64,000 nt of DNA, from NCBI GenBank assembly GCA_917880885.1, contig OU862919.1, forward strand, positions 52,737,058-52,801,057. Reading direction: 5' to 3'. Source of the stretch: Limnephilus marmoratus. Taxonomy: Eukaryota > Arthropoda > Insecta > Trichoptera > Limnephilidae. The notes beneath the pieces are model-generated. The model had not been told where the DNA came from and ran no database searches. It saw nothing but the letters and a program-made list of their open reading frames with translations. Below are positions 10,953 through 20,268 of this stretch, piece after piece. The translations under genes and the position numbers were made by a program. Positions within the stretch are counted from its first letter, which is position 1, and each line of letters starts with the position of its first letter.

Positions 10953-12578
10953 TTATGAACGCCTTGAACGGAGCCTTCCTTCCCAAGGTCTTAGTTGAGT
11001 AGTTTGCTCTCGATCATCCGCTGGTAATCTGAAATCAAGAGAACTCCACGTTAGCCCCTTCAACAAAGCTGAGGTCCCCAACTCGTCTGAAGCGCATTTC
11101 GTGACCTCAGACGCGGTGGGTGGGTTATTATCTTCACTCTCCTCTTCCCATCTCACAGATAAATTCTTTAACTGATCAATATGCCTCTTCCAAGTCAACG
11201 GAGTACCACAGATCCTAACGATATAAACTTTTTTACCCACTTTCCTTTCTACAATACCTCTAACCCAACCAACTTTATTCACCTGACGGAAGTCCTTGAC
11301 CAGACACTTTTGACCAACATGTAAATTCCTAATTTTTACGCCCCCATAATTCCTTATTTGATTATCTTGACTCCTTTTTATATTATCGTTAGCTATTTTT
11401 CTCTGTTCTGACACATCTTCCTGAGTGGTTTTAGGAATTAAACTACTGAAAGTTGATTTCAGTCTCCTACCAAACATCAAGACTGCCGGTTCTAATCCCG
11501 TTGTGCAATGTGGCGAATTTCGATAATCAGATAAAAAATCACATAATCTACTTCCATAATTTACTGGAAAATTATTCCTAACCATAATTTTTTTTAAAAA
11601 ATTTTTTACCGTTCTAACTGAATTTTCAGCTTGTCCATTATACTGAGGGAATTTTACCGGTGAATTTAAAAATTCTATGTTATTCTCTTTAAGAAATTCT
11701 TTAAACTCTACACTAGAAAATGCTGTTCCATTATCCGAAACTATGCAATCAGGGTTACCAAAATTAGAGAAAATTCTTCTCAATTCCTTAATCGTGTTAA
11801 ACGAATCCGCCCTTGGAACCTCTAAGCAATCGATCCACTTGGAAAAAGCGTCACAAATTACAAGAAACATTTTTCCTGCTACCGGTCCGCAGTAGTCTAC
11901 ATGCACCCTACTCCAAGTTGCCCCAGGGTTCGGCCACACTGACAAATGACTCTTAGAAGGTGCCGGCCTCATAGCCGCGCAATCATCACATTTTAGAACC
12001 ATTTTTTCAATGTCATTGTTCAGTGATGGCCACCAAAAATAAGCTTTTGCTAGGCCCTTCATTTTAACTATTCCTAAATGAGATCTGTGTAATAACTCTA
12101 GCACATGTTCTTTTAAGGAACTCGGAATGACAATTCTATGTTGCCAGAAAAGACAATCCTTGACTATGGACATTTCGTTTCTCTTAACCCAGAATCTCCA
12201 CAGTACATCATCTCGACCAACTCGTTTTGGCCAGCCCTTACGCAAACACGTTAAAACTTCCTGAATAACCGTGTCTGTCTCTATAGCTGTGGAAATGAGC
12301 TTGATATCTATGTGCTCGCATTTATCTACATAACACACAAAATCTGATCCATAATCATCTTCAAATTCTTCTTGAGAATTTTCTACCGGAAGCCGAGATA
12401 GAAAATCCGCATGATTATGACATGACTTAACAAATTCTACCTTATACGCAAATCCGGCTAATATAATGCCATAACGCTGCAATCTGTTAGCCGCCAAAAC
12501 TGGAATATTTTTGTGTTCCCCTAAAATCCTCATCAATGACAAAATGTCTACCCATAATGTCATTCTCTTCCGTACCAA
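10953..12578 (-). CDS. Gypsy RNase H C-terminal remnant plus integrase
   Basis: The frame has 541 codons. Residues about 15-65 (LMRILGEHKNIPVLAANRLQ ... HADFLSRLP) are the end of a Ty3/gypsy RNase H domain. The integrase follows: zinc-binding H164, H167, C197, C200, then the catalytic triad D228 (HVDYCGP), D282 (VSDNG) and E318 (QYNGQAE), with the D-D-35-E spacing intact. The C-terminal part resembles the usual gypsy integrase tail. The first ~14 residues do not look like RNase H and mark the deletion junction near 12540. How it would be translated without the upstream RT frame is unclear. Integrase inserts cDNA into the genome and acts in the nucleus. Confidence 0.9.
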   Translation of the reverse strand: MVRKRMTLWVDILSLMRILGEHKNIPVLAANRLQRYGIILAGFAYKVEFVKSCHNHADFLSRLPVENSQEEFEDDYGSDFVCYVDKCEHIDIKLISTAIETDTVIQEVLTCLRKGWPKRVGRDDVLWRFWVKRNEMSIVKDCLFWQHRIVIPSSLKEHVLELLHRSHLGIVKMKGLAKAYFWWPSLNNDIEKMVLKCDDCAAMRPAPSKSHLSVWPNPGATWSRVHVDYCGPVAGKMFLVICDAFSKWIDCLEVPRADSFNTIKELRRIFSNFGNPDCIVSDNGTAFSSVEFKEFLKENNIEFLNSPVKFPQYNGQAENSVRTVKNFLKKIMVRNNFPVNYGSRLCDFLSDYRNSPHCTTGLEPAVLMFGRRLKSTFSSLIPKTTQEDVSEQRKIANDNIKRSQDNQIRNYGGVKIRNLHVGQKCLVKDFRQVNKVGWVRGIVERKVGKKVYIVRICGTPLTWKRHIDQLKNLSVRWEEESEDNNPPTASEVTKCASDELGTSALLKGLTWSSLDFRLPADDREQTTQLRPWEGRLRSRRS

Positions 12579-13146
12579 ACCGAAAAAATTTGTTCAACCC
12601 CAATCCTATAGCTAAAGCTCGAAGGTATCGCCATGTACCAACGTAAGCTACGGGTATCTTGAAATTATCACTTAAGTAACGCCATGTACAAAAGCTAAAA
12701 TTTCCAAAATAAAAAAAAAAAAATGAACGCATAATTTGTGAGTAACGCCATGTACTACAAATTCTAATACGAACGAGATCGGGTAGCTTGTAAGTATCGT
12801 CATGTACAAACAAATTCTACAAACAAATATGATCGGTGAAGTTGTTAAGTAACGCCATGTACAAACAACTCTAATATCAAAATGATATCACCCTTCCTCC
12901 TACTTAATGGTACTCTCGGGGAAGCAAACTCCCCACTAATTAATCGAAGAATTTATTCCGTCTTTTACTATTGACTTTAATTCAGACTCAACTTACTTTT
13001 ATTGTTAATAGGATCGGCCTAGCATTGAAAAAAAAAATTTGGACCCGCGTCTTTATTCACTATAAAAGACACCTAAAAAATTTACAAAACACAAGAAAAA
13101 AAAATACAACAAAAAAAACCTAATTTTTTTTTTTAAATTTACCCAA
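12579..13146 (-). other. Spacer replacing reverse transcriptase in the gypsy element
   Basis: This 568-bp stretch lies between a frame ending at FPEVFSD (the usual protease/RT border) and the RNase H tail. A normal element would have about 1.5 kb of RT and RNase H here. Instead it holds A/T homopolymer runs, an unrelated AT-rich sequence and five short repeats. A 108-codon frame (12487-12813) crosses it and contains TWRY three times because of the repeats; I do not regard it as a protein. Confidence 0.8.
12622..12866 (-). repeat. Five spaced repeats around AAGTAACGCCATGTAC
   Basis: Copies with core CATGTAC start at 12632, 12683, 12749, 12801 and 12856, spaced 51-66 bp. The consensus on the plus strand is TTAAGTAACGCCATGTACAAA; two copies differ as GTATCGCC and GTATCGTC. 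Between the cores the sequence is AT-rich and variable. The regular spacing resembles clustered protein-binding sites such as the insulator cluster of Drosophila gypsy, but no binding protein can be named. Confidence 0.8.
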
Positions 13147-14553
13147 CTAGTCAGAAAAAACTTCCGGAAATCCGTGAATAAACTTTTCTCCATTCCTCAT
13201 TTGCGGCGTCACTAAATTAATTGTCTCCTGAGAAGTTATCCCAAGATCGAAACATTCCATAAAATCTCTTCCCACAATTAATTCTGTTCCTTTTATTACT
13301 ACAATAAAATTAATATTTTTATTCCTACCCTTAAATTTCACATCAAAAATCGCCTTTCCTACGACTTTTAAACGATTATTTCCATAACCTGAAATAATCC
13401 GCTTGTCTTGTGACAAAATGATTGAACTAAAATGTCGTTTAAAAATACCCTCCGGCATCACACATAAAGATGAACCGGAATCAATCATTGCCGTAAACTT
13501 CTTGTTATTAATTTCAATTTCAGCAGTAATCGGACTAATTGACGCAACTAAAACTTTACTATCCCTGTGATTTTCAAAAATGGGATTTATAGGATTATTC
13601 TTGCAGAATTTCTGTAAATGCCCAACGCCCTTACATTTAAAACATTTCGCATTACGAAATTTACAATCAAACGATAGATGATCATTCCTTTTGCAAATAA
13701 AACACTGTTTTTTAACACTACCCACGAGTGATCTAAAATTCGTACCTGGATTATTCTTGCAGAATTTCTGTAAATGCCCAACGCCCTTACATTTAAAACA
13801 TTTCGCATTACGAAATTTACAATCAAACGATAGATGATCATTCCTTTTGCAAATAAAACACTGTTTTTTAACACTACCCACGGGTGATCTAAAATTCGTA
13901 CCTGAATTTGATCCTAACCTATAAGCTGGTTTCGTGTTAAAACTACCCTTGGGCCTCGACGATCGTTCCCTACGCTGATCTCGCTTGACCCCATCGCTAG
14001 TAACTCGTTTTTTTACTAGGTTTACTTCTGATTTTACTGTATTAGCACTATCCAAAGTTGACATACTAACTGCAAGTCCTTCTATTTCATTAAACGATAA
14101 CGTTTGCCCTTCCACAAAAATTTTCTCTTTCGCGCGCCCCGGTAACAACCCGATTGCAAACATGTCTATAAGATTTTTTTCAAGCCTCGTTTCGAATTGA
14201 CAATACGTTGCTAAAGAACGAAGTCTAACCGCGAAATCTCTTATCGTCTCGCCTTGTTGTTGCCTCGCTAAAAAAAAATTCTCCCGTTCTTTAAAAACTG
14301 AACGATTTTTGTTACAATGTTTGTCGAGAAGCGCTAAAAGTTTATCAAAAGATAAGTCCGTTACTTTACTTGGAAAACACAGATTAATTAGTAAGGTCAA
14401 CGTTTCTGATTCTAGGAGATTCAATAAAAAAGCCCGTTTTTTCTCCACAGACGCTTTGTCATCATGGATCACGAAAAATTGCTCTATCCGAAGTCGAAAC
14501 AACCCCCAGTCTCCGGAGAGATGGCAAAACGGTGGTATTCTACCCGATTCCAT
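13147..14553 (-). CDS. Gypsy Gag with protease
   Basis: The likely start is the ATG at 14553 (MESGRIPPF). The frame stays open 12 codons upstream without another ATG. The N-terminal half is a Gag-like domain (GDWGLFRLRIEQFF ... TIRDFAVRLRSLATYC). Then come two pairs of CCHC zinc knuckles (C-x2-C-x4-H-x4-C), the second pair produced by a 52-residue tandem duplication, then an aspartic protease with the active-site triplet DSG (residues 370-372 counted from the upstream frame start) and IVGRDFMECF. It ends at FPEVFSD followed by a stop, just where RT should begin. Gag packages the RNA in a cytoplasmic particle; the protease matures it. Confidence 0.92.
   Translation of the reverse strand: MESGRIPPFCHLSGDWGLFRLRIEQFFVIHDDKASVEKKRAFLLNLLESETLTLLINLCFPSKVTDLSFDKLLALLDKHCNKNRSVFKERENFFLARQQQGETIRDFAVRLRSLATYCQFETRLEKNLIDMFAIGLLPGRAKEKIFVEGQTLSFNEIEGLAVSMSTLDSANTVKSEVNLVKKRVTSDGVKRDQRRERSSRPKGSFNTKPAYRLGSNSGTNFRSPVGSVKKQCFICKRNDHLSFDCKFRNAKCFKCKGVGHLQKFCKNNPGTNFRSLVGSVKKQCFICKRNDHLSFDCKFRNAKCFKCKGVGHLQKFCKNNPINPIFENHRDSKVLVASISPITAEIEINNKKFTAMIDSGSSLCVMPEGIFKRHFSSIILSQDKRIISGYGNNRLKVVGKAIFDVKFKGRNKNINFIVVIKGTELIVGRDFMECFDLGITSQETINLVTPQMRNGEKFIHGFPEVFSD
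13592..13903 (-). repeat. 156-bp tandem duplication of the zinc-knuckle segment
   Basis: Copies at 13592-13747 and 13748-13903 are nearly identical (a visible difference, GAGTGATC versus GGGTGATC, changes Ser to Pro) and in phase (52 codons). They double the CFICKRNDHLSFDC and CFKCKGVGHLQKFC knuckles. The high identity means a recent event. Confidence 0.93.
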
Positions 14554-14679
14554 AACTCCCAACAATAAATCGGCAAAAACAATCAACAAGAAAACAATAA
14601 TAAATAATCCCTCTCAAAGAATCAAAAATACTTATCTCAGGAACTCTTCTGGTCTCCCTCTGGGTTTTATCCTTGTCCT

Positions 14680-14780
14680 CTGATTAATCCAATGATCCAC
14701 AGATTCGTCCTTGAACTATTAACCCAATGATCCGTTTTGACCTTGAAACTTCTGATTAATCCAATGATCCACAACCAGAT
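14680..14780 (-). repeat. Three leader repeats ATTAATCCAATGATCC
   Basis: Copies lie near 14683, 14717 and 14752 on the plus strand, about 35 bp apart, in the region between primer-binding site and Gag start. They could be packaging or regulatory sites; the role is unknown. Confidence 0.7.
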
Positions 14781-14981
14781 CGCCTCCTTGCGGTATTTCA
14801 CTTCTGTTCCTAAAACAAAAATCTTCTTATTCAGCCCGTAGCCACGGAACCAAATGCTCCTTAATCTCGAGCAGAATCTCTTCCGATTCCTTGCCAAAAC
14901 TGCAAGTCACTCCAGCAGTGACTTAGTCCTCCGTGTCCAGCACCAATTGTTATTCGCACGCGTAACTTTCACACAATTATA

Positions 14982-15000
14982 CTTATACGGCTGCGCCAAT
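14982..15000 (-). promoter_or_regulatory. Primer-binding site
   Basis: Immediately inside the 5' LTR the element strand reads AT then TGGCGCAGCCG. This has the TGG start complementary to a tRNA CCA end and is close to the TGGCGCAGTCGG-type site used with a serine tRNA by some insect gypsy elements. The tRNA identity is not established. Confidence 0.75.
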
Positions 15001-15279
15001 TGTTATGTCTGCCCTTTCCTCAACAGATAGTAATTATTAATAAGGTTCTTTTAATATAAATGTGTTTATTAACTGGAATAACCTAGCTGGTTAGCTACGT
15101 CTGTTTACTATTCGGGGGTAGGTAAATCTCTAGAGCCTTGCCACGGGAGCTCGCAAAGTATATCTCTGAGACTGCTTCTTGTACGCCAATGCCATCTGGC
15201 GAGCTATGGTGCAAGCTACATGCTTACCGCCATCTATCGTATTCTTTCCATATGAAATACTTAATTACTCTACATCACA
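15001..15279 (-). repeat. 5' LTR of the gypsy element
   Basis: Same 279-bp sequence as the 3' LTR with one substitution. Promoter for the element in minus orientation. No confident TATA box assigned. Confidence 0.93.
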
Positions 15280-15284
15280 GTGTG

Positions 15285-15990
15285 TTAAAAAAAACTTTCA
15301 GTAGTAAAACATAGCAATTGGAAACTTAAAAATATTTAGCACATCCTGGGACAATTTAATATTATAATTTGTTTACTCAAATTGAGAACCTTCATTATTT
15401 TAACTACAGCAATCATTTATTATATCAAAGCGTTTTTTTCAGATTCAAAGCTTTCTCTCAGAACACGATTCCTTTGGGAAATTATTTGAATGAAGTAATA
15501 TCCTTTTCCACAAACCTAAAACATAACATTGAAATTTATTTTCACACGGAATCTCATTTGACTTTACTCCTCCCAAAAATCTACACGACCAAAGTAAATT
15601 ATGCTTTTGAATATTTTTGGTATTCCCAAGCAAGTATATATTTTTCCCCATTAGTTAAGAGAGAAGACAATAGGGGAAGGAACAGGAGAAAGGATACAGG
15701 AACCTGGTTTTTCTAATCTGGCCAAATGCTATTTGTTTCTCAAAGCGAAACCATTCATCGTCTTCTTCTCCCGAAGTCTATGTGCAATTGTTGCATAAAA
15801 TGCACATGTTGGTTGTCTGCCAGTGCTAGTCGGAATGGTGGAGTAAGAGAATTTGCAACGGAAACACTGCGCACTGAAACACTATCACTGAATTTGAAGG
15901 TAAGGTTCGAAATTATTAAATTTTCACATGTAGCAAACACTTTGTGGGTAGATAGGTATATACATATTTGGGTAGATAGGTATATAATTA
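15285..15990. other. No gene recognised
   Basis: A 115-codon plus frame (15369-15716) has no recognisable domain. Near 15943-15985 a 14-bp unit GGGTAGATAGGTATAT occurs twice. Nothing else supported. Confidence 0.45.
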
Positions 15991-15992
15991 TC

Positions 15993-16440
15993 TAACCGGT
16001 TTCGGTTCAACCTGAACCTTCGTAAGGGGTCCAAAAACATATTAAATAAAATGTAGAGTATTTAAAGGTCAATTAGAGGAGGGAGAGAGAACATCAACTT
16101 TGGTAAGGGTAGGGTTGGGTGGTGTGGTTCAAAACAGGGACTATTTTAATAAATCTTCGGGATAATATACTACATGGAAATGGGATAGGTCTATGTCTTA
16201 ATAATCTAGAAGCTCTAGAAATTTAAAAAAAAATCCGTCAAATAGTCCCATTTAAAACATATTTCCCTTTCCCACGCCTACTTTTACCCACTCTTTCTCG
16301 TATGTACCTTTTAAAGTTGACGTTCTCTCTCCCTCTTCAATTTGACCTTTAAATACTCTGTTACTTTGATATTTATTTAGTCTGTTTTTTACACCCCTGA
16401 TGAAGGTTCAGGATGAACTGAAACCGATTGGTTAACATAT
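15993..16440. repeat. Long inverted-repeat element with hammerhead-like ends
   Basis: The left arm (about 15993-16130) and the right arm (about 16290-16440) are diverged inverted copies sharing GAGTATTTAAAGGTCAA and GAGGGAGAGAGAACRTCAACTTT. Each outer end carries a CTKAYGA - stem - GAAACCG core (minus strand 15993-16026, plus strand 16397-16433). The central part is unrelated AT-rich sequence. Two head-to-head copies of one repeat end would give this layout. Confidence 0.75.
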
Positions 16441-16503
16441 TAAAAATAAATAATAAATTTTATTGTAATTATTATACGACATAATTTTTAGTCTCACACG
16501 GAA

Positions 16504-16886
16504 TTTTTTTTTTACATGAATACCGACAAGAGTCCCAACTGCTCCCGTCTGGAGCCAGTGAGACTATGGCATCCCAAATTGGGGTATGTTGTGAGGCTGA
16601 AGGTAGTGAGGAGGGGAAGGAGATAGAGAGGAGGAAGGTGGGTAATTACCTGGCTATTCAGATCTGGTCACCAAACACGGCCAAAGCTATTTCAAACAAC
16701 GTTTCAATTCTGTCTTACACCAGGGCAATACTGGGAGTATCTTCCACTCTGGAACGTGCGGCAAATATACTATATATTATTTTAAATGAATAAATTGTGA
16801 AATAACACAAATTAAACAAATAAAAATATTCGCGATCTTCGGTTTGCTAGTCAAGAGCCTTACCGTTGGACTACGCCTGCCGTCTA
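16504..16886 (-). mobile_element. tRNA-derived SINE, B box deleted
   Basis: In minus orientation it starts GGCAGGCGTAGTCCAACGG (pol III A-box-like), continues AAGGCTCTTGACTAGCAAACC, then a body shared with the split copy at 58.6-59.7 kb (TTTAATTTGTGTTATTTCAC, TAGTATATTTGC, GAAGATACTC, AGATCTGAATAGCCAGGTA). It ends with a 10-nt poly(A) at 16504-16513. Compared with that copy, about 20 bp covering the B box (GGATCGAATCC) is missing, so the promoter is dead. Confidence 0.85.
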
Positions 16887-17042
16887 CGACTGCTGTGAGA
16901 ATGGTATGAATTTTATACAGTTTAGCGACAGGTGAGGAAGAAGGGAGAAGAGAAACGCCGGCCGTCTACGACTGCTGTGAGAATGGTATGAATTTTATAC
17001 AGTTTAGCGACAGGTGAGGAAGAAGGGAGAAGAGAAACGCGG
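16879..17042. repeat. 82-bp tandem duplication at the SINE head boundary
   Basis: GCCGTCTACGACTGCTGTGA starts at 16879 and again at 16961. The following ~80 bp are identical except near the join (ACGCCG versus ACGCGG). The duplication includes the last bases of the SINE head and the flanking repeat. Confidence 0.9.
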
Positions 17043-17225
17043 GAGGGGAAGGGGATGTGGGGTTCGTGGGTCGGGGGTACGCGGGAGAGGGGGAAGAAGG
17101 GGAAGGAAGAAAGGGAACGCGGGAGAGGAAGGGGACGTGGGAGGGGAACGGGGCCGAGAAAAGGACACACATGGAAGAGGTGGGAGGCAAGGGAGTGGCA
17201 GAGGGAGGGATTACAAAGGATAGGT
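17043..17225 (-). repeat. Purine-rich tract, minus-strand piece of the C/T-rich dispersed repeat
   Basis: Almost pure A/G sequence with occasional CGCGGGA and CGTGG. Reversed, it resembles the C/T-rich interior of the repeats at 18.03, 37.28 and 39.03 kb. The overlapping ORFs translate low-complexity sequence and are not genes. Confidence 0.5.
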
Positions 17226-18025
17226 ACATAATACCGGTAGGGGAAAACATGAAAATCCTCGCTTCTCACACTGCCAGTTTTATGTTGCCTGATCACGGGT
17301 CGGAAAACCTTCCGATTTATTCGTGTACGTACGTACCAGAAGGTAAAACAAAAAATATTGTGTATCCGGAAGGACTCCGATAAACAGAATTAAAACACAA
17401 ATACTTTCTTTGAGTGGCATTACAAATCATGTTGGGTACTCGCTAGTTGGGTTTCGCGTATAGTGACATAGTGAAGTGATTCGGTTTAGTGTACGAGGAT
17501 ATAATGCCTTTCTATCTATGTAAACATAATAAACGGAGTAGGTAAAGTGCCTCTTACCTTATTTAGTTCCGGGTTAGCTAAGTCCTAGACAAAGCTCTCA
17601 CCCAATATGTCCTGTGTTTGGATAGAAACAGTTTGCACTGTACATACGAAGGCACATCCGTATTTATTCACGTACATATTAAATTATCTAGGCAAACAAC
17701 ATCCCGTGGAGTCAAGTTAAGTGATCTGGGACGAGCTTCAAGTTATTATTTGAATATCAATCTGTTTGATTTGGTTTATAGTAGCTTCTTAATTAGTCTA
17801 GGGAAGGAATTTCCTGTTATATTTTATGTCCACATAATAATAACTATGAAATGATAATATACTTATCACATAATTAACAAATTATTTTGTGTAACATTAT
17901 CAGAGAATGATATTACGTCATAATATGCAGGTACCTACTTAAAACCTTTTCAAGTATTAAAAAAAAGATTATAGATAAAATTAAAGAAATCCTTGTGACA
18001 ATTTTACAAAGTTTTATAAAATACT
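17226..18025. other. No gene recognised
   Basis: Mixed AT-rich sequence with short ORFs only. No repeat boundary or RNA gene supported. Confidence 0.5.
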
Positions 18026-18520
18026 AGCTGGTATCCGGCATGCATTGCTATGCCATTTAATAAAGAAATTGTTTCTCCCTGCGTGTCATTTCCCATTCTT
18101 CCCGTTCCCCTTTCGCCTCCCCTTCTTCTCCTGCACCCCCTTCCCCTTTGGCGTTCCCATTCCGTCTCCTCCACCTTCCCTCTCCCCACTCCACTCCCCC
18201 CCCCCTTCCCCCGTCCCGCGAACCCAGGTCTCCCTCCCCCCTCCCAGGTTCCCCTCCCCCTCCCTGGTTCCCCTCCCCCCTCACTCCCTCCCTCCCGCAT
18301 TCCTTACATTCAGTTTTCCACACATGGCAGCTCGCGTGCCACTAATAGCAATTTTTTTAAACAAATTTTATAATGCCATAGCTCACCAGAAGTTTTATAC
18401 AAACCTTGTCCTGACAATAACGAACACACAAAAAAAAGAATTATCCAATTTGGTGCAGTCGTTCAAAAGTTATGCGCGTACATACCTTTCGGCGATTCAT
18501 TTTTATTTATATAGAAGATA
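18026..18520 (+). repeat. C/T-rich dispersed repeat (ACTAGCTG...GTGCAGTCGTTC type)
   Basis: Begins ACTAGCTGGTATCCGGCATG, passes a 240-bp pyrimidine-rich interior, then GCTCGCGTGCCACTAATAGC and TCCAATTTGGTGCAGTCGTTC, and ends near GATTCATTTTTATTTATATAGA. This layout is a widespread insect non-coding repeat; I cannot assign its superfamily. The Pro/Ser-rich frames across it (18045-18521) are artefacts of the pyrimidine tract. Confidence 0.65.
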
Positions 18521-18580
18521 GAAGATAGAAGAAGAAGATTGATAGACAGAGATAGATAGAGATAGATAGATAGATTACTA
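18513..18580 (+). repeat. GATA-type microsatellite
   Basis: Runs of GAAGATA and GATAGATA at the 3' end of the C/T-rich repeat. Confidence 0.85.
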
Positions 18581-19084
18581 TCTGGTTAGTTAGTTTAGTT
18601 TTAAATAGTGGATGATTACATCTTACCGGGCGGGGTCAGTACATGCTAGGAATGATTTCAGGTAAAGATAAATGAAATGAAAAAAATGCATATGGTTTAA
18701 AAGTGTACGTGTGTGTATGTAAACGTGTGTGTGTAACTATATGTCTGAATCGTGTTATGTAGTGGAGTGGAGTAGAAATTGCACTTGATAATAATGATTT
18801 AACACAACGAGAACATCAGGATAGAACATCATAGAATAGGATAGATCATTATAAAAGAGATTAAATAATTGTGTTGTGAAAACTATACCTATGTATCACC
18901 TACTTAACTTTTTTTGGTTATTTCGTTGTAAAAATACCCTTTGTTTTGGGAAGGTTCTATGAAGTAACAATGAATGAAAAATTCCGTCCAGACAGGGGGC
19001 GGAGACCTTTCACCGAAACAAAAAACCTCTTACGGGGAGGGACAATTCATTCCGACATTCAGGAAAATAGATAGTGTAGGTATA
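18581..19084. other. No gene recognised
   Basis: AT-rich, with a short GTGTGTG patch near 18710-18735. Confidence 0.5.
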
Positions 19085-19245
19085 TGAAAAGTTTTTTTTT
19101 TCATTTGCTCCACACAGGAGGTCATGAAGAAAACGATTTCCTTCGGAGCCTATGACATCTTTGGGGATGGTGTGTGGAGGATCTTTCAGTGAAAGGAAAA
19201 AGAGGAAGTTTTGTGGTGGAAAAAGTATGAGGAGTGGTTCGTAAA
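19085..19245 (-). mobile_element. SINE X 3' fragment
   Basis: Minus-strand poly(A) (a T run at about 19095-19103), then GCTCCACACAGGAGGTCATG, CCTATGACATCTTTGGGGAT and GTGTGTGGAGG, followed by the purine-rich reverse of the SINE X centre. Only the 3' ~150 bp is present and the hairpin is diverged. Confidence 0.7.
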
Positions 19246-20268
19246 ATCAATAAAAATTATTAACAAGTTGTTAATTTTTTTTTTTAAATACAACTCCATA
19301 GTATCATAGCTCTCGAGCACTTTCCCACGATAACGGCGAGGTCGGCCGTTCTTGTTAACGTAACTGGCCAGTAAATGCGAAAAGGCGGTTAAAGTTTACT
19401 GCCTCGCCGCCTTCTTGTATCCTCGGCAGAGCTCTTTGAAAAATATCAAAATTATTCCACACTTTTAGAGTTCACTCCTACGTAAACATGATGCTCTTAG
19501 AATTTTGGGTTTCTTTTAACTCTGATACAAGAAATAGTATTTTTGTAGTGTTCTGTTAAAAGACTTTACGGGTTCGACTCACACCGCAAAGCAGATTTGT
19601 ATATACGACTCCTGTTATTTTTGTTTGTGACAACATTCACGTTTCTGAATTCTCGAAATTATTAGGAAAATGTAGACCCTATTTTTTGATTTTTGTGAGC
19701 TGCAAGGTGTTCATACTGTTCATACGAAGTGGCTAAATAATAAGATAAAGGAAGAAAAATTGATAATGTTCTTAACTTTTTTAAACATAGTTGGATCCAA
19801 TGAAAAGTTCTCATCTATAATGGTGATCTCTCGCCATATTAATTTTAATAGAGTATTCCAATCAAAAACATAATGTATTTTTTTATGATTTCACAATTTT
19901 AATGAGAGAAAACCCCTGACAAGTAAATATTAATAAAGGTATTATTTATTAGCACTACGTCGGGATTTGAAACAACGAGCCAAGCATCATAGTACCCTAC
20001 GAACGCGGTAAAATATGATGAAAATTAATTATATCGGCATTATATTTATTATACGGATATTTCACGCCCGTAATCATTAAAAATACAGTGATCAAATATT
20101 TGTTGAATGCTCTAAACAACATATGAAGAAAAAATGAAAATGCGAAGATTAAAAATTATCGCAAATAATTATTTGGAAAGAAAACAAGTTTAATTAAATT
20201 AAATTAAATCAACATTACAAACATGAATCAACATCTGTCCGATAATTATAATTTAATCAATAATGTTC
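19246..20268. other. No gene recognised
   Basis: AT-rich sequence with short ORFs. Nothing supported. Confidence 0.5.

Larger units (their letters stand above)
10476..15279 (-). mobile_element. Ty3/gypsy LTR retrotransposon lacking reverse transcriptase
   Basis: Two 279-bp LTRs (10476-10754 and 15001-15279) differ at one base (10607 G versus 15132 A). They are flanked by the 5-bp target duplication GTGTG (10471-10475, 15280-15284). On the minus strand the order is 5' LTR, primer-binding site, Gag-protease ORF, a repeat-filled spacer, RNase H tail plus integrase, polypurine tract, 3' LTR. The whole RT and most of RNase H are absent. No env-like ORF. Near-identical LTRs mean a recent insertion, so it was presumably mobilised with RT supplied in trans by a related element. 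Confidence 0.93.

Noticed and set aside
12487..12813. 108-codon ORF with three TWRY motifs
   Set aside because: The motif is the in-frame translation of the AAGTAACGCCATGTAC repeats; two of five repeats are out of frame and there is no domain.
18045..18521. 158-codon Pro/Ser-rich ORF and overlapping frames
   Set aside because: All frames of a C/T-rich repeat are open and give Pro/Ser/Leu on one strand and Gly/Arg/Glu on the other; it is repeat sequence, not a gene.
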